Assembly (NCBI RefSeq): GCF_000686805.1
Contig: NZ_JMLP01000018.1
Span: forward strand, 83,621-147,620
DNA length: 64,000 nucleotides
Direction: 5' to 3'
Source of the DNA: Bacillus sp. UNC41MFS5
Lineage (GTDB): Bacteria; Bacillota; Bacilli; Bacillales_B; DSM-18226
Part shown: piece after piece, positions 52,068 to 63,611 of the stretch
Position numbering within the stretch: the first letter of the stretch is position 1
Layout of the letters: the number at the start of each line of letters is the position of its first letter
The notes under the pieces: model-generated
Seen by the model: only the letters and a program-made list of their open reading frames with translations
Told to the model about the DNA's origin: nothing
Database searches by the model: none
Translations under genes and position numbers: made by a program

Positions 52068-52114
52068 ATTTAATAGGAATTTATTTTGCAGATATTTACA
52101 ATCTTAACATCATG

Positions 52115-52163
52115 GTATAATCAAACTATATTGTCCATCTCGTTCATTATAGTTTGATTATAC
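52115..52163. promoter_or_regulatory. Perfect 15-16-bp inverted repeat before the GntR gene
   Basis: GTATAATCAAACTAT (52115-52129) and ATAGTTTGATTATAC (52149-52163) with a 19-base spacer. Lies between the aminotransferase and GntR genes, followed by TTTTAAG. It could be an operator pair or a terminator for the upstream operon. Confidence 0.7.
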
Positions 52164-52208
52164 TTTTAAGTAATTTCTTATATGGAGTAAACGTAAAGGA
52201 AGATTATT

Positions 52209-52862
52209 ATGCGAAAATTAAAATCAGCTGGTTCGTTATCCGATCAAGCGTATGATGTGATAAAAAATGCCATTATTAATAATGAAATAAAGCCATTGGA
52301 ATATATAACAGAAGAGCACTTAGCTGAAAAGCTGGGGATCAGCCGAACTCCAATCCGAACTGCCTTAAAAAAGCTAGTCTATGAAGGTCTGCTTGAAATG
52401 GAATCTTCAAAACAAACAAGGGTTCGAATGATTTCTGTAGAAGAAGCACGACAGTACCAGGTTTTAAGAGAAAACTTGGAGCCTTTAGCCGCTAAACTTG
52501 CCTGCTTAAACATGGATGAAGAGCAATTAGCATTTTTAAAAGATATTTGTGAACAACAGCGTGAAAGTATCGTCGAAAAAGATTTTAGCCAATTTATTAA
52601 TTTGGACACCCAATTTCATATCTATCTCGCGGAGTTCACCAATAACCATAAATTAATAGAATTTATTAATTCTCTTCGCACCCAGATGCAAAGGTATCTC
52701 ATTCTAACGAATACGCTACAAGCCAGTGCGTCCGAAGCGCTTCAAGAACATCTTCAAATCATTGATTCTCTTGAAAGGAAAAATCCAGAAGAAGCCGCTG
52801 AATGCATGGCCAATCATGTGAAAAATGTATCCAATCGATTTGGTCTTACACTTTTAAAATAA
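52209..52862 (+). CDS. GntR-family (FCD) transcriptional regulator
   Basis: 217 residues. Winged helix-turn-helix at about 12-75 (SDQAYDVIKNAIINNEIKPLEYITEEHLAEKLGISRTPIRTALKKL) and a helical FCD effector domain with NLDTQFHIYLAEFTNNHKLIEFI and LQEHLQIIDSL. The ATG follows AAAGGAAG. Candidate controller of the RraA-like and RocB-like genes through the 17-bp element, and perhaps of itself through the 52115-52163 repeat. Confidence 0.88.
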   Translation: MRKLKSAGSLSDQAYDVIKNAIINNEIKPLEYITEEHLAEKLGISRTPIRTALKKLVYEGLLEMESSKQTRVRMISVEEARQYQVLRENLEPLAAKLACLNMDEEQLAFLKDICEQQRESIVEKDFSQFINLDTQFHIYLAEFTNNHKLIEFINSLRTQMQRYLILTNTLQASASEALQEHLQIIDSLERKNPEEAAECMANHVKNVSNRFGLTLLK

Positions 52863-52946
52863 AAAAACGTATGGAGTGAAGCGCTCTAGTAGGTTACTGG
52901 AGCTTCTTTCACCCATATTTACTAATAAATATTTTTTTAAAAATTT

Positions 52947-52963
52947 ATTGTATACAAATACAA
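52947..52963. promoter_or_regulatory. 17-bp operator upstream of the rocB-like gene
   Basis: ATTGTATACAAATACAA, identical in reverse complement to 48751-48767, 39 bases before the ATG at 53002. Confidence 0.7.
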
Positions 52964-53001
52964 GTGCAAGGATTTTTTTAAAAAAAGGGGATGACAAAAG
53001 A

Positions 53002-54645
53002 ATGATGGTAAAGGAAAGTAAATGGCAAACGAAAAATCAATTATTGGACTCACTCTGTGAACTTGTAGAAATTCCAAGTGTGACACATAGTAGCGGCGAA
53101 ATCGAAGTGGCGGAGTATGTTGAAAAAAAGCTTCGTGAACTTCCTTATTTTCAAACAAATAAAGAGTATTTAACGCTTCATACAACAGAGGACAATCGCA
53201 AATTTGTTACGGCTCTCGTAAAAAAAGAAACCAATGAAAAAAGAACGGTGATTCTTGTCAGTCATTTTGATGTGGTGGGAGTAGAGGATTATGGTGATTG
53301 GCAGGAATATGCTTTTCAGCCGAAAAAATTAACTGAGTTATTTTATGAAAATAAGAATCACATGACTAAAGATGTTCAAAAGGACTTAGAAACTGGAAAT
53401 TGGTTGTTCGGCAGGGGAACGATGGATATGAAGTGCGGATTAGCATTGCATATGTCCCTCATCGAAGAAGCATGTTCCGGATCATTTGATGGGAATTTGT
53501 TGCTCTTAACGGTTTGTGATGAAGAAGTGAATTCTGTAGGAATGCGTAATGCGGCACCGATCCTATTGGACATGGCGAAGCAGCATCATCTTGAATACCA
53601 AGCGTGTTTAAACTCAGAGCCAATGTTTGCACGCTATCCAGGAGATGAGAATCAATATATCTATTCCGGCTCCATTGGTAAGATTCTACCCGGGTTTCTC
53701 TGCTATGGGAAGGAGACACATGTGGGTGAGCCTTTCTCAGGATTAAATGGGAATTTTATGGCCTCGCTACTAACGAATGAGTTAGAGTTGAACACAGAAT
53801 TTTGTGAAGTGGTAGAAGGTGAGGTCACTCCTCCGCCAACAAATCTGATTCAGAAAGACTTAAAAAAAGAATACAATGTGCAAATCCCTCATCGAGCGAT
53901 TACCATGTTTAATCTATTTATTATGGAACGATCAATGAATGAAGTAGTTGAACACCTAAGGAAAAGTGCTGAAAAAGTCGCCCGCAGGATCGAACAAGGT
54001 TATGAAAAAAGAGCAGCCCATTTTTCGAAATTAGAAAATTCTACCCCAAAGGAAATTTCCGTAAAGGTTTTTCAATTTGATGAATTATTACGGTATGCGA
54101 TAGAAACCTATGGAAAAGAAAAAGTAGACGCTATTCAAACGAATGTCATGAGAAGTAGAGGGTCGAAGGACGATCGCGACCTGACCATTCACTTGGTTGA
54201 TGAGCTTTCTATCCTTTGTAAAGAGCTATCACCAATGATTGTCCTTTTCTTTGCTCCGCCTTATTACCCGGCGGTAAGCTCTCGAAACCACCCGCGTATT
54301 AGTCGTGTCGTGGATTATATCATTGGGTATGCCAAAAACACGCATCATATCGAGCTGAAAAAACAGAATTATTTTGCCGGGTTATCGGACTTAAGTTACG
54401 TAAGTTTGGATACAACTGCTTCAAGCCTTGGAGACCTGACCTCTAACATGCCGCTTTGGGATAGGGGATATAGTGTCCCGTTAGACGTATTAGAGACTCT
54501 AAATATTCCTGTCCTCAACCTAGGTCCGGTTGGAAAGGATGCACATAAATGGACCGAACGACTAGATGTCGACAATGCTTTCGGAGCTTTAAGAGATATG
54601 CTTTCTATTACAGTTAATCAATTATTAGCTGGGGATAAGGATTAA
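53002..54645 (+). CDS. RocB-like M20-family peptidase/deacylase
   Basis: A 547-residue cytosolic M20 metallohydrolase resembling the arginine-utilisation protein RocB. Metal-site motifs are VSHFDVVGVEDYGDW, GRGTMDMKCGLALHM and CDEEVNSVG (catalytic Glu pair). Also GKETHVGEPFSGLNGN and a long C-terminal region (VVDYIIGYAKNTHHIELKK). The start is ATG 53002 (or 53005) after AAAGGGGATG; the frame extends further upstream but overlaps the operator. RocB's substrate is not known with certainty. Here the gene sits with an aminotransferase, not roc genes. Confidence 0.88.
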   Translation: MMVKESKWQTKNQLLDSLCELVEIPSVTHSSGEIEVAEYVEKKLRELPYFQTNKEYLTLHTTEDNRKFVTALVKKETNEKRTVILVSHFDVVGVEDYGDWQEYAFQPKKLTELFYENKNHMTKDVQKDLETGNWLFGRGTMDMKCGLALHMSLIEEACSGSFDGNLLLLTVCDEEVNSVGMRNAAPILLDMAKQHHLEYQACLNSEPMFARYPGDENQYIYSGSIGKILPGFLCYGKETHVGEPFSGLNGNFMASLLTNELELNTEFCEVVEGEVTPPPTNLIQKDLKKEYNVQIPHRAITMFNLFIMERSMNEVVEHLRKSAEKVARRIEQGYEKRAAHFSKLENSTPKEISVKVFQFDELLRYAIETYGKEKVDAIQTNVMRSRGSKDDRDLTIHLVDELSILCKELSPMIVLFFAPPYYPAVSSRNHPRISRVVDYIIGYAKNTHHIELKKQNYFAGLSDLSYVSLDTTASSLGDLTSNMPLWDRGYSVPLDVLETLNIPVLNLGPVGKDAHKWTERLDVDNAFGALRDMLSITVNQLLAGDKD

Positions 54646-54680
54646 AATATATTTAAGACCAAAGTCCAAGGAAAAACCAA

Positions 54681-54738
54681 GGGACGGTTCTGGTGGCTTT
54701 TACTACTATCAGTAAAAACCTGAGAACCGTCCCTGTGG
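54681..54738. repeat. GACGGTTCT hairpin repeat, copy C
   Basis: GGGACGGTTCTGGTGG ... TGAGAACCGTCCCTGTGG between convergent genes; the nearest to a full, symmetrical member of the family. Confidence 0.8.
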
Positions 54739-54756
54739 ACTTCCTGAGGACCGGAC

Positions 54757-56581
<1,825 letters not shown>

Positions 56582-56604
56582 CGTTTAAGATCTCCTCGAA
56601 CTCA

Positions 56605-57855
56605 TTATTTTGCTGCTCTTAATTCGGCTTTTTCCTCTTTAAATTCGTTTTGCATTTCTTGTTTTTCATATACTTTGAAGAATGGATACCAAATGAGAGA
56701 TGCTACAAGCAAACAGACTAGCATTAAGATGAGACCCGTAACTGTTCCTGTTGTAATCCATGTTGAGATTGGAAAAGGAACATACCATAAGTCAAATACG
56801 ATTTTGGGAATTGGTGCAAAGTGAATAACTTTTGTTCCAATCCAAACGATGATTGGCAGGATAATTCCGTTCAGCCACATTGGCAGCATCATAATTGGGT
56901 TCCAGGCGATCGCCCCAAACACAACCGGTTCATTAATGTTAAAAATACCAGGGGTAATACTAGCCCGACCAAGTGCTTTCAGTTTCGCATTTTTTGAAAA
57001 AGCTAGCATGAAAACCAAAGGCAGGGTAGCACCGATGCCGCCGATCCAAAGGTAAGCCGAATACATGGTTTCAGACGTTACAAGATTTGAAGCTCCAGCA
57101 GTAGCATTTGCCGTAATGGCAGCCAATAAAACTGGTTTTGTTACAGGAGTCAGAACCCAAGTGGAAATTCCCATGGTGTATAAGAAACAGGTAATAAACA
57201 TGATGAGCGCGAAGCCCCACGGTGATTCCATTACTTTTGCTAAAGGCATAAATAGATTTAAAATCAGATTGTATAAGTCAAAGCCAGCAATATCCACTGC
57301 TAACCAAGTTGCCACAATGACAACAGCAATCGGAAGCATGGAATCAAACCAAGCACGGACAAAATCAGGGATGACGGAATCTTCTTTGAAGAAAGAAAAC
57401 TTTCCGAATAAACCCATGATCCAGCCAGTAAATACACCGGCAACGATGGCGATAAACATACCGCCTGCCCCTAATGATGAATGACTAAATCCAATGGTTT
57501 TATCGGCAATCACTTGCGGTGAAATAATGATTAAGAAAGTAATAAGACCAGTACAACCAGCGATAAAGCGTTGTTTACGCAGCCGTTTCTTCTCCATTAA
57601 ATTAAATGGTATTAAAAAAGAAACCAAAAGGGATAACACACCCATTGTCCATCCGAACAGAGTCCAGAAATTAGGATAGTTTTTAATATGGAACACGTCA
57701 CCAGGGATGGTTAATAAACAAAATAAAGAACCTAACAAAATAAATGGAAGTATTTGCATGATGGAATCTTTTAGCGTAATAACCCAAACATTATGATTAA
57801 TTTTGTTCATTTTAGGTGAGAAGTCATTTTCAAGCCAACGAATCAATTTCTCCAT
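56605..57855 (-). CDS. licC: PTS cellobiose/lichenan-type EIIC permease
   Basis: 416 residues, about ten helices. It has KINHNVWVITLKDSIMQILPFILLGSLF at the start, the substrate-site region SITPGIFNINEPVVFGAIAWNPIMMLP, and the C-terminal cytosolic tail YPFFKVYEKQEMQNEFKEE. It moves a beta-glucoside across the membrane while EIIB phosphorylates it. The ATG follows GGGGTG. 23 bp from the IIA gene. Shorter than many cellobiose EIIC proteins (~430-450) but complete. Confidence 0.93.
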   Translation of the reverse strand: MEKLIRWLENDFSPKMNKINHNVWVITLKDSIMQILPFILLGSLFCLLTIPGDVFHIKNYPNFWTLFGWTMGVLSLLVSFLIPFNLMEKKRLRKQRFIAGCTGLITFLIIISPQVIADKTIGFSHSSLGAGGMFIAIVAGVFTGWIMGLFGKFSFFKEDSVIPDFVRAWFDSMLPIAVVIVATWLAVDIAGFDLYNLILNLFMPLAKVMESPWGFALIMFITCFLYTMGISTWVLTPVTKPVLLAAITANATAGASNLVTSETMYSAYLWIGGIGATLPLVFMLAFSKNAKLKALGRASITPGIFNINEPVVFGAIAWNPIMMLPMWLNGIILPIIVWIGTKVIHFAPIPKIVFDLWYVPFPISTWITTGTVTGLILMLVCLLVASLIWYPFFKVYEKQEMQNEFKEEKAELRAAK

Positions 57856-57882
57856 TTAATAAAACACCCCATTCGTAGATTA

Positions 57883-58191
57883 TTAAAATTCCTTCAACAA
57901 ATCTTCTAAAGCTGCATCTCCATCAAGAGTGGAATAGTAGGTGGGTTTCATTAATAAAACTTTCACATCAGCTTCACCAATATACTCCTCAATTTCATCC
58001 AAAATATAGGCAAGGTGAGGACCAACCATTAAAGCATCGATTTCATCAATATAATTTTCAATTTCAGCTTCGCCGCGAGCTTTGATGTTAATGTCGAGAT
58101 TGCGCTTGGCAGCCGCTTTCCGAATATTCGATGCCATAAAACCAGAACTTGCTCCAGATCCGCAAACTAATAATACGTTTAATTTTTTCAT
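57883..58191 (-). CDS. licB: PTS lactose/cellobiose-type EIIB component
   Basis: 102 residues with the phospho-cysteine loop LLVCGSGASSGFMA (Cys10), then the Rossmann-like EIIB fold (EIENYIDEIDALMVGPHLAYILDEI). The ATG follows AAAGGAG. First gene of the PTS operon, divergent from the PRD activator at 58356. A cre-like palindrome lies in its promoter region. Confidence 0.93.
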   Translation of the reverse strand: MKKLNVLLVCGSGASSGFMASNIRKAAAKRNLDINIKARGEAEIENYIDEIDALMVGPHLAYILDEIEEYIGEADVKVLLMKPTYYSTLDGDAALEDLLKEF

Positions 58192-58216
58192 AAAGTATTC
58201 TCCTTTGTTCTGTAAT

Positions 58217-58230
58217 TGGTAGCGCTATCA
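58217..58230. promoter_or_regulatory. Candidate cre box in the PTS operon promoter
   Basis: TGGTAGCGCTATCA, a near-perfect palindrome around AGCGCT, matches the CcpA consensus at all but two positions, 26 bases before the EIIB start. Confidence 0.55.
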
Positions 58231-58355
58231 TTGATACAAGTTTAGTATAAATTTGTTATTGGAATTTTCCCAATATTCCTTTACACTAGGGTGGTGCAAA
58301 TCTATATATTGAAAAGTGCAAAAATCACCTTTTTAAATGAAGTGAGGGTAGATTC

Positions 58356-60257
58356 ATGAATAGTAAATATAGAAATATCCTTCGTTATCTAAGTACTCAG
58401 CAAGAATGGACACCGTCCGGGCAGCTTGCTATTACATTAGGTATTTCAAAAAGAAGTGTGAAAACGTATATTGCAGATATTAACTCGATGGAAAAAGGAT
58501 TAATTACATCATCAAAGATGGGTTATCGGGTTGACTTAGAAAAATTAAACCCTTTTTTATCGTCTATAAAAACAACGATTCCCCAAACACCAAAAGAACG
58601 TGCTGACTTTCTCTTAAAGAGTCTTGTGAATGCCGATCGTCCCCTTCATATTTTTGATTTAAGTGATGAATTGTTTATTAGTGATGTCACGTTAAAAGGT
58701 GATTTACGAAAAGTCAAAAAACGTTTGGCGGAACATAATTTGGAATTACAGAATTCTGGAGACTTTATTCAACTTGTTGGAGATGAAAAAAGTAAGCGCA
58801 AATTAATGAGCTCTATTCTTTATAGTGAGACAAATGATAATTTTTTAGATATTGATAAGCTAAAGACATCTTTTGAGGGCTTTGATATTGACTATATCCG
58901 TTATGTCATTGCGGAAGTCTTTTCAACGTATCACTATTTTACCAATGACTATTCGCTTACTAACATCATCCTGCATATTGCCATTGCGATTGATCGGATG
59001 GAGAACGGTTTTGTTTTTTCCAAACAGATGGAGGGGGAAACGAATCAGGAAAAGGAATACAAAATCGCTCATGAAATTGCTGAGAGACTTGAAGCTCATT
59101 TTCATGTGAAGTATTCGGAGGGAGAAATACGCGATCTTGCTCTTCTTATTTCGAGTAGTGGAACAAGCGTCAACTTCATGCATCTGCAACTTTCAGATTT
59201 GCATGATGTAGCAGGAATACGCTGCATAAGTGTGGTAGAGAAGATACTGGAAGATTTGCGAAATAATTATTATATAGTGATTGAGGATAGTGAATTTTTG
59301 GTCCGCTTCACCCTTCATATTAAAAATCTTCTCATGCGTTTGGAGAATCAATTTGTCAGCAAAAATCCGTTAACCTCTACCATCAAGATCAATTGCCCGT
59401 CTATCTTCGACTGTGCCGTGCATGTATCGTATACGATTAAGGAAGAAACGGGATTCACGATGAATGATGACGAGATTGCTTATGTTGCCTTTCATTTAGG
59501 ATATGCTTTAGAGATGCAGAAACAGGCGAATTCAAAAATTACTTGTTCGATTCTTTTTCCGTTTTATTATAATTACAACGTCCAACTGACTGAACAGCTG
59601 ACAAACCATTTTGGCGAAGATTTGCTTATTCAGCATGTTGTTACGAATGAGAGGGAATTGGCTGTACTAAATAGTGATTTAATAATTTCAGCCGTGCAGC
59701 TAAATTCTGTGCCAACCATGCCATTTGTTATCATTAATCCTATTTTCTCTAGTTCGGATAAAACCAAGGTAGCCAATAAAATTAATGAAATAAAAGAAAT
59801 AAAGCGGAAAGAGTCATTCAAGAAAAATCTTGTGGCCATGATGGACGAGCAGCTTTTTCAAATTGATAATACAGCAGGGAAAAAAGAGGAAACGTTAACG
59901 ATTATGAGTGAGAGGATGGAACAAAGAGGATTGGTGGAAGGTGGTTTCCTCACGAATGTGAAAGAACGTGAAGCCATGTCTTCAACCGCTTTTGGCCGTA
60001 TAGCTATTCCTCACGCAATCAAAATGGATTCCAAAAAGACGGGTATGTTTGTCTTAATCAATAATAAGGGGATAGAGTGGGATGATTCTTCTGTCAATCT
60101 AGTTCTACTACTCTCTGTTAAAAAAGACGATAAAAGACTGTATCATGATGTATTCGATTCACTGGCATCCATTTTGACGGAAGAGGGAAATGTCTCTCAA
60201 ATTCTGACGGCTGAAAATTATCAGAGCTTTGTTGATTTACTCGTTTCGTGTTACTAG
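58356..60257 (+). CDS. licR: LicR-like transcriptional activator with PRD and PTS EIIA domains
   Basis: 633 residues. Two N-terminal helix-turn-helix units (about 5-60, LAITLGISKRSVKTYI; 85-150, LFISDVTLKGDLRKVKKRL), PRD1 and PRD2 (about 175-400, with HEIAERLEAHFHVKYSEGEIRDLALLIS and DDEIAYVAFHLGYALEMQ), an EIIB-like region, and a C-terminal EIIA domain (about 500-630, IAIPHAI with its His). Regulated by phosphorylation from HPr and the cognate EIIs. The ATG follows AGTGAGG. Divergent from the PTS operon, which it should activate. Confidence 0.92.
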   Translation: MNSKYRNILRYLSTQQEWTPSGQLAITLGISKRSVKTYIADINSMEKGLITSSKMGYRVDLEKLNPFLSSIKTTIPQTPKERADFLLKSLVNADRPLHIFDLSDELFISDVTLKGDLRKVKKRLAEHNLELQNSGDFIQLVGDEKSKRKLMSSILYSETNDNFLDIDKLKTSFEGFDIDYIRYVIAEVFSTYHYFTNDYSLTNIILHIAIAIDRMENGFVFSKQMEGETNQEKEYKIAHEIAERLEAHFHVKYSEGEIRDLALLISSSGTSVNFMHLQLSDLHDVAGIRCISVVEKILEDLRNNYYIVIEDSEFLVRFTLHIKNLLMRLENQFVSKNPLTSTIKINCPSIFDCAVHVSYTIKEETGFTMNDDEIAYVAFHLGYALEMQKQANSKITCSILFPFYYNYNVQLTEQLTNHFGEDLLIQHVVTNERELAVLNSDLIISAVQLNSVPTMPFVIINPIFSSSDKTKVANKINEIKEIKRKESFKKNLVAMMDEQLFQIDNTAGKKEETLTIMSERMEQRGLVEGGFLTNVKEREAMSSTAFGRIAIPHAIKMDSKKTGMFVLINNKGIEWDDSSVNLVLLLSVKKDDKRLYHDVFDSLASILTEEGNVSQILTAENYQSFVDLLVSCY

Positions 60258-60285
60258 GGAGAACCATGGGAAACCATCTGATTTT

Positions 60286-60451
60286 GTAGAAAAATGGGAT
60301 ATTTCCTGCGGAATATTCAGAGGCATCTCGACATTCTTATTGCCTTCTTTGGAGGGAAAATCTCTATCATTCAACACTTACAGGCGATTCAACCAAATGT
60401 TTGATTAGTATAGCTTATTTGGTATTTAGTCGAAATGGTGTCGGTTTGTGA
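60286..60451 (+). repeat. Dispersed ~165-bp intergenic repeat, copy 3
   Basis: Same ordered blocks as copies at 16808 and 34378: GTAGAAAAATGGGATATTTC, CTGCGGAATATTCAGAGGCA, ATCTCGACATTCTT, CAACCAAATGTTTGATTAGT, ATAGCTTATTTGGTATTTAG, TCGAAATGGTGTCGGTTTGT. It lies just after licR. Confidence 0.78.
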
Positions 60452-60546
60452 GAGTTGTATATTGAATGCTGGTTTTGGATGCATTCTCTCTGAGAAAACA
60501 GGAAAATAGTTTGAAATGAAAAAACTTATAACAAAGAAACCTCAGA

Positions 60547-60579
60547 GACTGGTGAAAAATAGTAGTTTTTCACCGGTCT
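60547..60579. terminator. Terminator-like hairpin after the MFS gene
   Basis: AGACTGGTGAAAAA and TTTTTCACCGGTCT pair with one mismatch around a 6-base loop; it lies 20 bases beyond the minus strand MFS stop. Confidence 0.65.
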
Positions 60580-60598
60580 CGAAACATTCCTATGGCAT

Positions 60599-61885
60599 TT
60601 ATGCTGCTTTCCTGGCAGCCACTTCCTGTTTCCGTGTTTCCGGGAAGGTCGCCACCAGGAAGATGTATAAACTAGAGGCAGCGATAAAGAAAATCATGGC
60701 CGGTGTGTATCCGGAAGCCCCTAATATAAAGCTCCACACAATCGTTGCAATGGTTTGCCCCGCATAGGCGATTGCCCAAAATAAGCCGAACATAATCGTC
60801 AATCTTTGTGGCGTCATCCCTTTTAATTCATGGGGCAGATTCAAAAAGATTGGATACTGGATATACATTGCAAATCCTGACATCGAAATGAGTATATAGG
60901 ATAGCATCGGAATTTTATTCGCAAAAACGATTGCTAGCGCAAAGGTTCCAACCATGACGACTCCCGAAAACAGGAGAGTCGGTTTTCGCGCTACCCCTTT
61001 ATTTCCGATTCGAATCCCTGCGAAAGTACCGAGTATACCAAAGCCTGAGATTAATAGGTTCGTAACCGAGCCGTTTAATAAGGTATATTGATCAAATATG
61101 GCTTTAAAGCTCACTAGCGATAACACATACAAAGTTAAAAAGGAAGCAAACGCCAAGCCGTAGCGCCAAAGGAACCCGTCCTTAAGAGCGTCTCTATACC
61201 CATATTTTTTAGCTTTTCCATCGCTATCTCTTGTTTCAAAGGTCTCTGCTTTCCAAAGCCAGCCGATAAAAAACAAAATCGTTAATGAGGCAAAGAATGT
61301 TAATGTTAAACGCCAGTTGGCCACCATTTGCTTGGCAAAAACCGTAAACAAGACGGCAACAATAAAGGCACCCGCATTATAGGCAACGGTATTAGCCGCA
61401 TTAATGCGCAGTTTTACATTTGAATTTTTGACATAGTGAGCCACGATGGGGTTCATGTAGACAATAACCATCGAGCCACCTACAGCCATGACCATCCGAG
61501 CTGCGGTATAGGCCCAGTAATTAGGCAGGTAAATAGCAACAAGTCCCATCATTAAAAGTCCAATCGCCATCCCTGCTGCTTTTTTCGGTCCTAGTTTCAT
61601 GAGTACCATTGCTGCTAAGATGTTTGCAAATACACGTGCAGTCGTAATCGAATAATTCACTAATTGAGATATAATAGGATCCACCGGCCCACCGAAAAAC
61701 GTTTCGGTTATTTGTGGGGTCAATGAAGAGCCCGCCACCCAGTTCATGGCAAAGGTTACATAAGCCAGCCACAATACCGCCATCATAAAATAACCTTTCT
61801 TTGTATGATTATTCGTATCCATATCTTCATCTGCTTTCATTAGTGATTTCATCTTTTCATTGAAAAAATGGAGTGCTTGCAACAA
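60599..61885 (-). CDS. MFS transporter (CynX/NimT-like group), linked to ldh
   Basis: About 428 residues with 12 predicted helices (WLAYVTFAMNWVAGSSLTPQI, MVLMKLGPKKAAGMAIGLLMMGL, NAANTVAYNAGAF, NLPHELKGMTPQRLTIMFGLFW). The N-terminus is uncertain. TTG 61885 is two bases from the ldh stop without a clear ribosome binding site; ATG codons at 61852, 61840 and 61822 are alternatives. Directly downstream of ldh on the same strand, so probably co-transcribed and possibly an organic-acid transporter. Its family does not fix the substrate. Confidence 0.85.
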   Translation of the reverse strand: MLQALHFFNEKMKSLMKADEDMDTNNHTKKGYFMMAVLWLAYVTFAMNWVAGSSLTPQITETFFGGPVDPIISQLVNYSITTARVFANILAAMVLMKLGPKKAAGMAIGLLMMGLVAIYLPNYWAYTAARMVMAVGGSMVIVYMNPIVAHYVKNSNVKLRINAANTVAYNAGAFIVAVLFTVFAKQMVANWRLTLTFFASLTILFFIGWLWKAETFETRDSDGKAKKYGYRDALKDGFLWRYGLAFASFLTLYVLSLVSFKAIFDQYTLLNGSVTNLLISGFGILGTFAGIRIGNKGVARKPTLLFSGVVMVGTFALAIVFANKIPMLSYILISMSGFAMYIQYPIFLNLPHELKGMTPQRLTIMFGLFWAIAYAGQTIATIVWSFILGASGYTPAMIFFIAASSLYIFLVATFPETRKQEVAARKAA

Positions 61886-61887
61886 TT

Positions 61888-62850
<963 letters not shown>

Positions 62851-62933
62851 TTATTAGTGGGTTTTAAATTGCTCTATTTCTAGTAGTGATTAATTGGTAA
62901 TTAATAACTTGATGATGTTAGTATAACACTAGT

Positions 62934-62951
62934 TTGTGAATAATTTCACAA
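62934..62951. promoter_or_regulatory. Rex (redox repressor) operator upstream of ldh
   Basis: TTGTGAATAATTTCACAA matches the Rex consensus (TTGTGAA-W4-TTCACAA type) with both arms intact, about 100 bases upstream of the ldh start. Confidence 0.88.
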
Positions 62952-63040
62952 TAAATGTGACAGTAATATGAACCTTCCTCTGAAAGCCTTTACAAACAGG
63001 AGATTGTATGAATGAATACGCTGTCATCTACTGGGAGAGA

Positions 63041-63103
63041 CGATGGGATGGTTCTGGTTTTTTCACTAATCTCGGTAAAAACCAAGATAAACCTCCCAGT
63101 GAG
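63041..63103. repeat. Degenerate member of the GACGGTTCT hairpin family
   Basis: GGGATGGTTCTGG ... with complementary CTCGGTAAAAACCAAG-like centre and CCTCCCAGTG end. Similar in layout to copies C and D but diverged. Confidence 0.45.
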
Positions 63104-63205
63104 TTTTCTAGAAAAAATAAACGGGCAGGGTGTTCGTCCAACCCATTTTTCTTTCTATTAATAAACTATATATAAATAAAACATTTTTTAGGAGGAAAAT
63201 GGGTT

Positions 63206-63376
63206 ATGAATTGTAAGGAAAAATACGAATGTCGTCAGTCCGTCATTTGGTGGGGTTTTAAGGAAAAGGAAAAAGAAAAAGAAAAAGATAATCAGCACGA
63301 TAAGCAAGAAGAGGATTATAAAGAGCACAAGCGATGCAGAAATCTTGGCTGTTTATTTAAATGTACATGTTCGTAA
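63206..63376 (+). CDS. Small Lys/Glu- and Cys-rich protein of unknown function (56 aa)
   Basis: ATG at 63206, following TTTTTAGGAGGAAAA (site about eight bases upstream), with its own terminator directly after. Starts MNCKEKYECRQSVIWWGF, then a KEKEKEKEK stretch, and ends RCRNLGCLFKCTCS. Six cysteines (3, 9, 44, 49, 53, 55) are paired at the two ends, suggesting metal binding or disulfides. No family recognised. Its length makes it easy to miss in automated annotation. Confidence 0.7.
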   Translation: MNCKEKYECRQSVIWWGFKEKEKEKEKDNQHDKQEEDYKEHKRCRNLGCLFKCTCS

Positions 63377-63380
63377 TTTT

Positions 63381-63421
63381 AAAAGGGAGTGTTTCTATCT
63401 AATTAGAAACCTCCCTTTTTT
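63381..63421 (+). terminator. Terminator after the small Cys-rich gene
   Basis: AAAAGGGAG-GTTTCTA and TAGAAAC-CTCCCTTTT pair with a small bulge, followed by a T-run. Confidence 0.9.
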
Positions 63422-63430
63422 GTGACCTTA

Positions 63431-63487
63431 GGGGCGGTTCTGGTTGACACTATACCGCTAAAAGAAACATGAGAACCGTCTCCGTGG
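63431..63487. repeat. GACGGTTCT hairpin repeat, copy D
   Basis: GGGGCGGTTCTGGTT ... ATGAGAACCGTCTCCGTGG, aligned with copies A and C. It lies between the Cys-rich gene and the rRNA promoters. Confidence 0.75.
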
Positions 63488-63516
63488 AATGAAGGAGAAA
63501 AAAGGAAAACTTTTTG

Positions 63517-63545
63517 TTGCACAAGTAAACCGACAGTGTTATGAT
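63517..63545 (+). promoter_or_regulatory. rRNA operon promoter P1
   Basis: TTGCAC (63517-63522), 17-base spacer, TATGAT (63540-63545): sigma-A-type, first of two tandem promoters. Confidence 0.65.
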
Positions 63546-63611
63546 ATTAAAGTTGCTTTGAACGGTGGTTAATTCGTTAAAAGTGATTACGAAAAATAAT
63601 AAATTATTATA

